From contig NC_133121.1 of the NCBI RefSeq assembly GCF_033568475.1, positions 134,386,375 through 134,450,374 of the forward strand: DNA of 64,000 nt, given 5' to 3'. How positions within the stretch are numbered: the first letter of the stretch is position 1; each line of letters starts with the position of its first letter. The stretch comes from Henckelia pumila. Its lineage: Eukaryota; Streptophyta; Magnoliopsida; Lamiales; Gesneriaceae. The notes below the pieces were generated by a model that saw only the letters and a program-made list of their open reading frames with translations, made no database searches and was not told the DNA's origin. A program made the translations under genes and the position numbers. Shown piece by piece: positions 11,589 through 23,317 of the stretch.

Positions 11589-14500
11589 TTACCCGAACAA
11601 CTCCGGGTAGCGAGTCCTCATGTCTGCCTCGGTCTCCCAAGTAGCTTCCTCCTCTGAGTGATTCAGCCACTGGACTCTGACCATCGGTATGACCCGCGTC
11701 CTAAGCCTCCGCTCCTCCCTAGCCAAGATCCGCACTGGCCTCTCCTCATACACTAGATCTGGTGGCAACTGTAAGGGCTCGAAATCCAATACATGCGACG
11801 GGTTGGAGACATATCTCCGAAGCATGGATACATGGAAAACGTTGTGCACTGCCGCTAACCCTGGTGGTAGAGCTAAACGGTAGGCCAACGTGCCAACTCT
11901 CTCCAAGATCTCGAATGGCCCTATAAATCTCGGATTAAGCTTGCCTCTCCGTCCAAAACGCACTACTCCCTTCATCGGTGACACCTTCAGGAATACGTGA
12001 TCACCTACAGCGAACTCCAAATCTCGTCGTCTGGCATCTGCATAACTCTTCTGACGACTCTGAGCAGTCCTCATCCGGTCTCGAATCTGAGTCACTATGT
12101 CAGCTGTCTGCTGCACAATCTCAGGACCCAGCAAAATGCGCTCACCAACCTCATCCTAATGCACAGGGGATCTGCATCTCCTCCCATACAATGCTGCATA
12201 AGGAGCCATACCTATAGACGACTGAAAACTGTTGTTATAGGTGAACTCCACTAATGGCAGTCTAGTCTCCCAAGAGCCCCGAAAATCAATGACACAAGCT
12301 CTCAGAAGATCCTCGAGAACCTGGATCACTCTCTCAGACTGACCATCTGTCTGGGGATGAAATGCTGTACTGAACAGAAGCCTAGTCCCCATGGCCGTGT
12401 GCAGACTCTTCCAAAACGCAGATGTGAATCTCGGATCTCTGTCTGACACAATAGACACTGGTATGCCATGCAGTCTAACAATCTCTCTGATGTAAAGCTC
12501 TGCATACTGTGTCAAAGTATAAGTAGTCCTCACCGGCAAGAAATGAGCTGACTTGGTGAGTCTATCCACAATCACCCAAATCGCTGTACAACCTCTGGCA
12601 CTCCTCGGTAAACCAACCACAAAGTCCATCGTAATATTCTCCCATTTCCATTCCGGAATGGGAAGAGGTCTAAGAAGTCCTGCTGGACGCTGATGCTCTG
12701 CCTTGACTTGCTGACAAGTCAAGCACTCTGACACCACTCTCCCGATGTCACTCTTCATCCCGGGCCACCAATACAATAGCTGCAAGTCTTTGTACATCTT
12801 CGTACTTCCGGGGTGAATGGAGTACGGAGATGTATGAGCCTCTGCTAAAATCTCAGCTCTCAACTGATCGACGTTCGGTACCCACATCCTACCACGGTAC
12901 TGAACGATACCATCCTCCACTGTATACAAGAGATTCCCTCTAGCCTCATCTCTCTGTCTCCATCGCTGTAACTCCTCATCAGTAGACTGTCCCTCTCTAA
13001 TCCGATCTCGCAGAACTGGCTGCACCGTCAACACTGACAAGCTCGGTGCCTGGCCACTCGGATAACACTCCAAGCCAAAACTCTGAATCTCGCTCTGTAG
13101 TGATAACTGTACGGTCAAACATGATACCACTGACGACTTCCGACTCAAAGCATCGGCCACTACATTAGCCTTACCCGGATGGTAGCTAATGTCACAATCA
13201 TAATCCTTAACAAGCTCAAGCCATCTGCGCTGCCTCATGTTCAACTCCTTCTGGGTGAAGAAGTACTTGAGGCTCTTGTGATCGGTGAAAATCTTGCACT
13301 TCTCGCCGTAAAGATAGTGCCTCCAGATTTTCAACGCAAATACCACTGCTGCAAGCTCCAAATCATGCGTCGGATAGTTCTGCTCATGAATCTTCAACTG
13401 TCGCGACGCATATGCGATAACTCTGCCACTCTGCATAAGTACTGCGCCCAAACCAAGCTTGGACGCGTCGGTGTACACCACTAACTCCTCATGTGGCACT
13501 GTCATAGCTAACACAGGTGCTGAAGTAAGTGCACCCTTCAGTTGATCAAAGCTCCTCTGACAATCTGGACTCCAAATATACTTCGCGTTCTTCTTGGTTA
13601 AGGAAGTCAAGGGTACTGCAATAGAGGAAAAACCCTTGATGAACTTCCTATAGTATCCTGCTAAACCCAAGAAGCTGCGAATCTCCGAAGCATTCTTTGG
13701 AATCCCCCAATCCCTCACTGCCTGCACCTTGGACTGATCAACTGCAATCCCATCTCTCGAAATAATGTGGCCAAGAAATGCCACCTGCTCAAGCCAAAAC
13801 TCGCACTTGCTGAACTTGGCATACAACCGATGCTCCCTCAAAGTCTGCAAGGCTATCTGAAGATGCTGTCTATGCTCCTCGATGCTCCTAGAGTAGATCA
13901 AAATATCATCAATAAAGACTATGATGAACTGATCTAGATACGGCTGAAAGACTCGGTTCATGAGATCCATGAAAACCGCTGGAGCATTGGTCAACCCAAA
14001 GGGCATCACCAAGAACTCATAGTGTCCATATCGTGTCCTAAAGGCCGTCTTAGACACGTCTGAATCTCTGACTCTCAGCTGATGGTAACCAGATCGCAGA
14101 TCAATCTTGGAGAATACCGAAGCTCCCTGCAACTGATCGAATAAATCCTCTATCCTCGGTAGTGGATACTTATTCTTCACTGTGACTCTGTTGAGCTCTC
14201 GGTAGTCGATGCACAATCTCATGCTGCCGTCCTTCTTCTTCACAAATAATACTAGAGCTCCCTATGGAGAAAAGCTAGGATGAACAAAGCCCTTCTCCAA
14301 CAGCTCCTGAATCTGCTCCTTCAACTCTCTCATCTCTGTAGGAGCAAGTCGATACGGTGCCTTAGAGATAGGCACAATATCCGGCAACAACTCAATACTG
14401 AACTCCACCTCTCTCACTGGTGGAACTCCTGCAACATCGTCAGGAAAAACATCTGGATAGTCACGTACCACCTCTATATCTGATAAAGATCTGCTAGAAA

Positions 14501-14962
14501 CGTCTGAGGTAGTGACCACACTAGCAAGAAAGCCCTGACATCCATGGCGCAATAATTTCCTCGCACGAACAAGTGATATCATCTGAGGAATACTGCTAGA
14601 CTGAGATGCAAAGAAAGTAAACATCTCACCTCCCGCTGGCTTCACTGACACTGTCCTACGTCGGAAATCAATCGAAGCTCCATTAACTGATAGCCAGTCC
14701 ATACCCAAAATCAAATCAAACCCGGTCAATGGAAGAACCACTAGATCTGCTCGAATGGAGTGTCCCTGCAACTCCAATTCCAGGTCCCTGATAACACTAG
14801 TGGTAGTGATAGTCTGTCCGGATGGCATGGTAACATCGTAACCACAGTCGACAACCTCCGGTGTAATGCCTATCCGTCTGATAAAATCTCGGGAGATAAA
14901 CGAATGCGTGGCTCCTGAATCTAGCAACGCAAACGTGGAGTTGCCTCCAACTATAATTCTCC
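11589..14962 (-). pseudogene. Gypsy pol: protease, RT, RNase H, integrase, chromodomain-like
   Basis: Continuous with gag after the 195-bp intron. Protease: [57 protein letters not shown] and the catalytic FIDDILIYS. RNase [14 protein letters not shown]. Integrase: HHCC zinc finger ([12 protein letters not shown]..., [11 protein letters not shown]) and DDE core ([28 protein letters not shown]). The C-terminus (VQWLNHSEEEATWE) is chromodomain-like. Only two lesions exist: TAG at 14262-14264 (SP-stop-GA, Trp expected) and TAG at 12156-12158 (VH-stop-DEVGER, Trp expected). All segments share one frame. The element is probably immobile alone but could be complemented. Confidence 0.88.
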
Positions 14963-15157
14963 CTGCACGCAAAAGATTCCCAACAATTCATACCACTACG
15001 CTCCCAAGGTTAAAACACTACAATCCTTAATTCTAATCACAAAGAAACAAAATTCTTATTCTAGCATGCTGATAGTTAAACTCAAGTATCAGACATTCAG
15101 ATATAATCGCAATAAACAAAAGCAAAGAATTGAAAAAGTTCTAGGGGTTAGGTATAC
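14963..15157 (-). other. Spliceosomal-type intron between gag and protease
   Basis: 195 bp with donor ACCG|GTATAC and acceptor GTGCAG|GGAG on the minus strand. It contains several in-frame stops, beginning with the gag stop. Removal joins SLITG to RIIVGGNSTFALLDSG in the same frame with a clean Gly split codon. The conserved gag-protease spacer of related elements is contiguous in this way. A candidate branch site (TTTTAAC) lies about 60 nt before the acceptor. Splicing itself is inferred. Confidence 0.7.
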
Positions 15158-16211
15158 CGGTGATCAAGGAGGTATCTGGGTCAGCCTCCTCTGCCTGCAT
15201 CACATATACTCGCCCACTGACGTTCTGCCTCTGCGGGCAGTTGGCAATCTGATGCCCCGGCTCCTTGCAACGATAGCAGACTCCTGCTCCCATAAGACAC
15301 TGCCCGGAATGCATCTTCTGACACTTTGGACGTACTGGGTATCTCCCTGGAGTAGGGGCCCCGCCCCTAGTCTGCTGCTGTGGCTTCCCCTGAGGCCTCT
15401 GCTGATTCGGGCCCTTAGATGGCCCTGTAAACTGTTTCTTCGCAGGAGGCTGCGAAGATGGTCGCTGATACCCCGTCTGCTGAAACTGCCTCTTACCCTG
15501 CTGCTCTCTCTGGATCTCTCTCCGACCCTCCTCGGAATGTAAGGCCCTACTGAATGCAGACTCATAAGTAAGTACGTCTGCCATGCGAACATCATGCTTG
15601 ATATCCGCCTTCAAACCTTCCACAAACTGCCTCAACTTCTCTGGTGGGCTATCAGAAATCATAGGCACAAAGCGACAGCCCCTCTCGAACTGTCTCACAT
15701 ACTCGACCACTGTCTTGTCCCCCTGACGGAGACTCATAAACTCCCAGATCATGCGACTGCGCACATCCTCAGTGAAGTACTTGGCGTAGAAGATACGCCT
15801 GAACTCGGTCCACGTCAGTGTAGGTAGATGGACTCCTCTAACTGCACCCTCCCACCAAAGGGCTGCATCTCCTCTCATCATGTACGTCGCACAGCTCACC
15901 CTGTCGGTGTCTGTGATCCCCATATAATCAAAGATGGACTCAAGAGAGCGAATCCATCCCTCAGCCACCAAGGGATCGGTGGTACCAACAAACTCCTTGG
16001 GCCCCTTCTTCTGGAACCTCTCAGCAACGTCCTCCTCATGGGACAGTCTGGGACGTGCAGCCTGCTGCTCCAACAGAGCAGTAATACCCGCCATCATATT
16101 AGCATTGGCCTGCTCCAATGCTGATAAAGGATTCTGCGGAGGTGGCGGTGGAGGCGGAGGTGGAGGTGGAGGTGGAGGTCCCCCACGTCGGTTCACTGGT
16201 CTGGGAGGCAT
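15158..16211 (-). CDS. Gypsy gag (first exon of gag-pol)
   Basis: Starts at ATG 16211 (MPPRPVNRRGG), preferred over the upstream in-frame ATG 16226 because MPPR is the usual start in this group. A 14-Pro run (codons near 16140-16182) is followed by the retrotransposon gag core: DPLVAEGWIRSLESIF, CATYMMRGDAALWWEG, FYAKYFTEDVR and EFMSLRQGDKTVVEY. A Gln/Pro-rich linker and a CCHC zinc knuckle (CYRCKEPGHQIANC) come next. Unspliced, the frame stops at 15141-15143. A GT donor at 15157 allows splicing into the protease frame after ...SLITG. The protein assembles virus-like particles. Confidence 0.88.
16139..16182. repeat. GGT/GGA microsatellite encoding poly-proline
   Basis: A (GGN)n run, Gly-coding on plus and Pro-coding on minus, within gag. 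Confidence 0.85.
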
Positions 16212-16381
16212 TCTGCACCACCACATATTACTTTACGTAAATTGCCATGCATAACTAAGTGGTTTAAAAGTAATGCTAACTTAAATTCAAAGAATTAAAT
16301 CATGCTATAAACACTTAAAACTTACAGACCGGTAGCGTGGATTTCTGAGCTAGCATAGCAGTAATGACCCCTCCAAGGACC

Positions 16382-16396
16382 GTGCTCTGATACCAA
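16382..16396 (-). other. Primer binding site, tRNA-iMet type
   Basis: The minus strand reads TTGGTATCAGAGCACG just inside the 5' LTR. This contains TGGTATCAGAGC, the complement of the initiator-Met tRNA 3' end used by most plant LTR retrotransposons. Confidence 0.85.
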
Positions 16397-16397
16397 C

Positions 16398-19097
16398 TGA
16401 AACATCCTAGACTTATAAATTTCTAAAATGCGGAAAATTTAAAAATTTTTCTTTTTCTTTTAATTTTAAAATAAATACTAAGTAAAATATTTATATATAT
16501 ATACATATATGCCCATACATATATGTACAACCATAAAAGAGATTTAAAAATTTAATAAATAATCATGCAACATAAAAATAATTACTAAAGCGTCTGAATC
16601 ATGCAATACTTAAAATAATTCAAAACAATTTAATCAACAGTGCATACCCTAAAAAGTTGCATAAAAATAATACTTAAATCTCAACACTGGAATAAAATCT
16701 TCAAATAAAATAGTGTTTAAAATATTCATGCATAGACCACTAGCACGATGCAGACTACGGTCACGGGGCCACTGCAGCTCCGCTCATACGTCCTCACCAC
16801 CGGTAGGGGTAACCTGCTCCTCTACGTACTCACCTGCACCATATCAGTGTAGTGAGCCTAGAGGCCCAACATGCATACTAACAAGGGTTTAAAATAATTT
16901 AATACACTTTCATACATAATACTTAACCTATAAATGCATGAGCATGCCTCCAAAAATAATAACATAATTGTTGCTTAAAGAAATCATTGAATTATACGTA
17001 ACATACATAATATCATACATACTTGAGTTGTTGAGCACTTATTTTCTTAACATCGAATGGTCCTATCCGTAAGTGTGACCCATACTTATAGTGCGACTGA
17101 TCAGTCTAAAAAACCATCGTACGAGGCTGGTGGCGAACCACCCATACATAAATGGCAGAAACTGCCCATACATAAATGGCCACACTACTTCAATTTCCAC
17201 CTAAAATATTTTATTTGCTCAACCATAGAACTTCAATCATAGCATAAAAATTGATTTCATGAATGCATGTACTTTAAATAAATTGTGTGTCCTTCATATA
17301 TATTTAATTTAAAGTTCTTACTAACATATAAATATTAAATTACTTCAAGGCATAAAAATAATTAAATATATATTCAGGACACATGCAATTTTCTCATGGA
17401 TGGTCTTGGACTGCTGGCCCTAACACTCAAGCCCATTTACTTAAATCTGGCCCATTAACACTGAAACTGGCCCAATAACATACTTAAGCCCAATAAAATT
17501 TATTCTAAGCTCAATTAAATAATTAAAGCCCATTAAAACACTCTAGGCCCAATAACAACTTAAATTGGCCCAATGGGCCCAAAAAGCCCAAAGACTGGCC
17601 CAATAACTTTCATGGGTCCTAAAGCCCATAAAGATTAGTGGGCCCACTTAATTAAATTAATTAAGCCCACATAAAATTAAACATAACCCAAAATAATATT
17701 TAAAAGTGGCCCATACATTAATTAAATCTAGTAGTCCACATAAAAACCCATTAACTTATTAATTCATTTAAAATTAAAATACCCGAGCCCGGCCCACCGA
17801 ACCCGGACCCGGACCACCTGACCCGACCCTAGACCTACCAGACCCGACCTGACCCCAAGCCCCGACCCAGCACCCCAGCCCAACCCAAAACCCGAACCCC
17901 CCCCCCCCGCGCCCTTCTACCCGCTGCGCGAGCAGCAGCCCTTTAAGGGCTGCTGCCGCCTTGCTCCGGCCATGGCCGGCCGAAGCGCCGCCGGCAGGAC
18001 CTTCCCAGGGTCCTGCCGGTCCTAACCCAGGTCACACCCCGCTGGTCCATGGCCCTGCGTGGACCAGCCGAGCCCTCTTCCCCATAACCCTAATCTGCAA
18101 CCACCTAGGACCAACACATGAACCCCTTCGAACCTAGCCCATTCCAGCCTGAACCGTCTGACCCCAACCGACCCTAAGGCCCCCTAGGACACCTCTGGAC
18201 CGAGCCATCAGCCTTAGACCAGTCCATATCCAAAAAAACGTGAACATGAAACAAACATGGAAAAATTCGAACCCTTCAAACCATTTTCTGAAAAATTTTT
18301 TGAAAGTTTTAATGCATACACAAATCACACAATTATAAAACTGATAGGCACGAAAAAGTTGAAAGAAATTCATGCCTTTCACCGAAAATGGAGAGAAAAA
18401 CGGGCGTGAGACGACTCCGGGACGACGGGACGATGAACGACCAAGTTTGAAGCTTGAAGAACCGCGGCTATGGCTTCCTAAGGGTTTCTGTCAATGGAGT
18501 AGAGGAAGAGAGGTTGAGGTAGACGCTCGGTTGAGAGAAAAGGGGAATGAGGCGTGGAAAGGGGGTTTGGGCGCTTAGTTTGGTAGATTAGGATTATAAT
18601 TTAGGTAGATAATATGTTAATAACTAATTAGGAGATATTAACAACCTAAAAAGATCTCCTAACTAATTTAAATACTAGCTAACTTAATAAAATATTTAAA
18701 TCCCGAAATAAAGAATTAAGGGAATTTTAAAGATAATAAAAAGTCATTAAAATGGCTTAATTTGGATAAAAATGGACTCCTAAAATTATATAAAATTAAA
18801 TACTTAAAATTTTGAGATAATAAAACTCAAAATAATATTTTAGGACTCTAAAAAGGCTCATGAAATAAATTGGATAGAAAGTTGTCATCTCGTCCGTCCC
18901 TGGTCCCGTCTACGCGATCAAATAATTAAAATATTGAAAATCATAAAAATTACTAATTATGGGTTAAATGCTTAAAAATAAATTAAATCATGCACAAATA
19001 ATTCACATAATTATTTAACCCATAAATCTAAAATTTAAATAATTAAATATCCTAATTATGCATGCGGATTTACGTATTTAAAATACCGGGTGTTACA
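16398..19097 (-). repeat. 5' LTR of the gypsy element
   Basis: 2,700 bp. In element orientation it begins at 19097 with TGTAACACCCGG and ends at 16398 with TTTCA, directly followed by the primer binding site. It should contain the element's promoter. Confidence 0.93.
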
Positions 19098-19102
19098 TAC
19101 TC

Positions 19103-20054
19103 TATCCTATACGGGTAAATTGGAGCTAGTCTGGTCGGTGCTACAAGGTGTTGAATGTTTCTGGCTTTCTATCCTACTTATTCCGGAGTATATCATGGAG
19201 GAGATCCAAGGGCTGTGTTGGAAGTTTGTTTGGCCATCTAAGCGACCACCAATTGCTTGGGAGACCGCCTGTAACCAAAAGAAGATGCAGGCTTGGGAAT
19301 TAAAAATCTGGCAATTTGGAATAAAGCATTACTTGCTAAAACCCTTTGGAAAATTCACCTGAAAAAAGACTATCTTTGGATCAAATGGATCAACGTGGAA
19401 TTCTCGAACCATGGAAATGTGTGGAATTGAGAGTGGAAGAAGGACCTTTCGACCTTGGTCAAAAAGATATTAGCTATCCGGGATGAAATTGTGCTTAGGA
19501 TGGGGTCGGTAGATGGAGCTATAACTGTAATGGAGAAATGGTTCGCAACTCGCTTGAGTTTGAACAAGGCTTATTCCTTCTTCATCGGAGGAGATGACAA
19601 GTGGCCATGGAAACCTCTAGTGTGGAATCCTATGTTCTACCTAAGCATAAAATCATTTTATGGCGTCTAGCCCATGAGAAACTGCTCACCCGGGATAGAC
19701 TGGGGTTTGTGGACAATAAAACTTGTCCACTATGCAAGAGTTTGGATAAATAAAATTCACATTTATTCTTTCGTTGTAGGGTGTCTAGTGGATTATGGAA
19801 CCGAGTTCGAGAGTGGCTTGGCATGAAGAAGATCATGAGTTCACAACATTCTATCTTACAAGCTTATAGGAGGCAGTATAGGGGATCTTCAAAAATAGCA
19901 AAGATGAGACTGGTAGCATTAGCAGCTTCTGTGTACTAGGTGTGAACGGCACGTAACAGAGCAGCGTTTGAGGACATTAGCCCAGTTGTGGAAGAAATGT
20001 TCTCTAGAGTCCAGATTTTAGTATTTAGATGTATTCCTTATGTTCCTCAAATAG
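19103..20054 (+). pseudogene. LINE ORF2, 3' part: RT thumb and zf-RVT
   Basis: Continues ORF2 after the gypsy element: SYTGKLELVWSVLQGV, then FWLSILLIPEYIM, the conserved region after the RT palm. Later frames give CPLCKSLDK and HLFFRCRVSSGLWNRV (about 19715-19810), the zf-RVT zinc-binding domain of plant LINEs. Several stops and frame changes break it. No RNase H domain follows, as in the plant L1 clade lacking that domain. Confidence 0.7.
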
Positions 20055-20062
20055 ACTGTGAT

Positions 20063-20576
20063 TAGAGCCGTCAATTTGGGTTAGGCTCGCCGGGTTGGCC
20101 CGACCCGCCACATAATTTAAGTGGGTTGGGTTGAAATTTTTTCAACTCAACAAAAGGTGGGCCTAGATGGGCCAACCCGCCAAGGCCCGTGACCCGCGCG
20201 GGTTGGCCCGCGGGCCTGGAGAATTAATAATTAATTTTTATTTTTATTATGATATATGTATTTTTTAATAAAAGTTGTGAATTTGTTTTATATTAATTAT
20301 TTTATATAAAATTTACACACATAAAATCAAAAATTAAAATTTTTATTAATATGTTTCTATTAATATTTATTTATGAAATGATATTTATAATTAATTATAA
20401 TATTTTTTATTTATTTTTATTTGTCGTGAGCCAACCCGCGGGCCGGCTCGCCTAACCCGCAACCCACCTTGGGTTGGATTGGGTTGAGGATTTCCAACCC
20501 GCCATCGACCCGACAAAAGGTGGGTTTTTGGTGGGCCGCCCTGCCCCACCATGGGTTGGCCCGTTTGACAGCTCTA
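20063..20576. mobile_element. hAT-type MITE in the LINE 3' region
   Basis: 514 bp. It starts TAGAGCCGTCAAT and ends TTTGACAGCTCTA (imperfect terminal inverted repeats). It is flanked by perfect 8-bp duplications ACTGTGAT at 20055-20062 and 20577-20584. The ends are rich in GGGTTGGCCCG and the centre is AT-rich. No coding capacity. The 8-bp duplication indicates hAT transposase mobilisation. Confidence 0.88.
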
Positions 20577-23203
20577 ACTGTGATTGAGAGTATTTCGGCC
20601 TCCTAGAGGATGGTGTCTATTTGAGATTGTGTATCTCCTGGGGATACCCAGTGTATCTTGTATTTTTACCCTCTTTTAATGAAGTCATTTTCATTATAAA
20701 AAAAGGGATTTTTCCCCGGTTAACCTTATTTTTATTGACTTGTCCTAATTAATTAATTCAGCAACCTTTGCAATAATGTTAATAGACCAACAAAAAAAAT
20801 TAGTGGAACAAAAAAAGACTATATATACTCCCTCTTGGTATAGTCGGAGGGTTCAGGCATCTTTTGGGCCATGTTTTACACCCAATCGACATTAAAGAGT
20901 TCGGAGCAAGTTTACTTGACACTCGCTGTAATCTATTACCTATCTAAAAGAGTGAATAAAGGGCAAAGTTTTACGATTGTGAATTGGCTACTTTGCCCTT
21001 TTATTCTTCTATCTTTGTAATTCTAATACATATGTATGGGGATATAAAAGTAAATATGTATAATCCTAATGCATATGTATGAGGGTATAAAAGTAAATAT
21101 GTACACTAATTATTGTGGTTATTATGGCCAAATTAAATATATTATATATTAGATATTGTGGTTAATTATTGTGGTTATTATGGCAAAGTAAATATATATT
21201 TATGTGTATGTGTGAGTGGGCGGTTTTTTGAGTAATACAAATTGCCGGCTCGGCAAAATAAATATATTAATTACTATGGTCATTATAATGACAAATGTAT
21301 ATATAAATTTATTTATATTTTTAGCAACATTTTTAATTATTATGGCCATTAAATGACAAATGTATATATAAATTTATTTAAACTTTTTTAGCAACATTTA
21401 ACATCTATAATATAATATAAAATTGTATTTAAGAGAGTATATCTATAGAGAATATCATCATATTTGTTATTGAGAATCAATTTTGTTATTTAATTAATAT
21501 ACTAATAAAAGAAAGCTATATTAGAAAAAGGTTTAAAATATAAGACCTAATCATAACACCAACCCCCAATAAATTCCAAAAAAAAAAAGTGCTTTGGTTT
21601 GAAATAAATACATGCATTGTATATTTATAATAATTTAGTATGTTAATCAAGATAATTAAAGTTAGAATCATACAAGTACCTCATAATTTCTATTTAAATC
21701 TTGAATTTTAACCCAAAAAAAATTAGTAAAAATAAATAGATGATTCTGTACATACTATGAAAATGACTATTAGTGTCTTCATGCTACATCTTATTTGTGA
21801 AGATACAAATTATCGAAAATGTTTTTACTAAACTCGATTGACTCCACAAATAAAAAATAATGACTTGATTTACGTAATTTATATTTATTATATGAAATGT
21901 AAAGAATTAAATAAACAATTTTACTTTGTTATGTTTTAAATGTGAGCGAGAGGGTTTTTAAAAACATGACTAAATATTAACAATAAATCAATATAATATT
22001 ACATTTTTGTGGCCTTTATTAAATGGATTTTGTGTGTAAAATCAAAATAAAACAATGGTCAAATAATTATACACGTTAAACGCAACAAATTATGACAATC
22101 CATAATTTAATGACTTAAATGACCACAATCAATAAGGGAGAAAGGAAAAATAAAATAAAAATAATGATTACAGTGATGCATACATACAACTTTACAAACT
22201 CTTGGCAGGATAACTAAAAATCTATTCCAGGATTTCACAGATTTATTGCCAAGTTTCTCGAACTGCTATAGTTATTTTCTTTTGCTTCTACCTGATTTCT
22301 GTATATGATTGGCAACTTGCAGACTTCTGATTTACTTTCTCATTTTGTCAATGGGCAGAAAGCCGCCCTCCGTACCATCTGGAAGGTTTGGTCCTTGATG
22401 CACTTATTTCCTCTACTGCAATTAGATTTTTTTTAGGCGAAGTCAGATTTTTTAGGCACGATCAGTTTACCGTATACATATGCACCTACACTCATTTTTT
22501 GGTCCAACAGGCTCATTTACAATGAGAAGAATTCAAGTTTTTCTACAAACTTTGACCACAACACTTCATGGAAAGGTATGGATGTATGACATATAACATT
22601 AACATATTTATTAAAAAAAAATGGTGCATAGACAAGTGAATCACAACTGAACATGTGTCTATTTCTTATCAACAGATAATGCTGCCAGTAATAGGTTATA
22701 TTCATTGTAGCACAAATACATAAACTATTCTCTAGATGAAAGGCACCAATATATTAATAAGGTCATGGAATCGAGAAAGAGAAAAAGAACACGTAAATCT
22801 GCTATGGGAAAAGATGTATTCAATCCGCTTAGGCCAAGATTCGACCAATTTCTCATCTCATCCCTTGAAAAGTTCAAAAATTCTAGATTTTATTGGGTCG
22901 AAAAGCATCAATTTTCTCTTCCAAAAGGTTTGGAGATAGCGCTTTTGTTCCAAAAAAATTGTTTCCATGTCGTCTTGGGATTTTGATTCATTTTTCATTG
23001 TAGCATCAATTACCTTCAGGATTTAGGATTGTTATTTTATCTATATGTTTTGTGTTTAATTTGTTAACATTTGTTTTGGATGTAAATGACTTCTCATGGT
23101 CTCTGGTGTGAATTTCTCATTTTTAATATTTCACATACTTTTGTTGCACAAATGCAGTTTAAAGATATACGATCAATTTTAAAAATTGGGGTTGTATGTG
23201 CTG

Positions 23204-23317
23204 CACATACATATATAATTATATAAATTAAGAGCTTGGGAAAAATATGTCTGTCCTTCGCACATACATATATAATTATATAAATTAAGAGCTTGGGAAA
23301 AATATGTCTGCCCTTCG
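23204..23317. repeat. 57-bp tandem duplication
   Basis: Two copies, 23204-23260 and 23261-23317, each starting CACATACATATATAATTATA and ending CCTTCG. They differ at one position (TGTCC/TGCCC). Confidence 0.9.

Larger units (their letters stand above)
8823..19097 (-). mobile_element. Ty3/gypsy chromovirus-type LTR retrotransposon, near-intact
   Basis: A 10.3-kb element inserted in the LINE on the minus strand. Its LTRs (8823-11535 and 16398-19097) start TGTAACACCC and end GATGTTTCA. A PBS matching initiator-Met tRNA, a G-rich polypurine tract and a perfect TACTC duplication are all present. One gag-pro-pol frame is complete except for two TAG codons and one removable intron: gag with CCHC knuckle, aspartic protease, RT, RNase H, integrase, and a C-terminal chromodomain-like region. 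Domain order and the C-terminus fit the Tekay/Del-like chromovirus group. The LTRs differ by only about ten substitutions plus small indels by eye, so the insertion is young. Confidence 0.93.
4510..20704 (+). mobile_element. L1-type LINE interrupted by a gypsy element and a MITE
   Basis: The two halves, 4510-8822 and 19103-20704, join in frame across the gypsy insertion (reading ...SHTL|SYTGKLELVW, a conserved LINE segment). Without the insertions the LINE is about 5.4 kb. It carries ORF1 (DUF4283 and zinc knuckle) and ORF2 (endonuclease, reverse transcriptase, zf-RVT) and ends in a short A-rich tail. Imperfect 13-14-bp target duplications flank it: GAGACTTTTTCCCC at 4496-4509 and GGGATTTTTCCCC at 20705-20717. 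The element is decayed, with in-frame stops, a frameshift and an altered RT catalytic motif. Confidence 0.85.

Noticed and set aside
15066-16254. Plus-strand open frames, including a poly-Gly protein
   Set aside because: They are antisense shadows of the gypsy gag; the Gly run is the complement of the gag poly-Pro microsatellite.
23204-23317. Possible CRISPR-like repeat array
   Set aside because: Two abutting copies without spacers in a plant nuclear genome; a simple tandem duplication.
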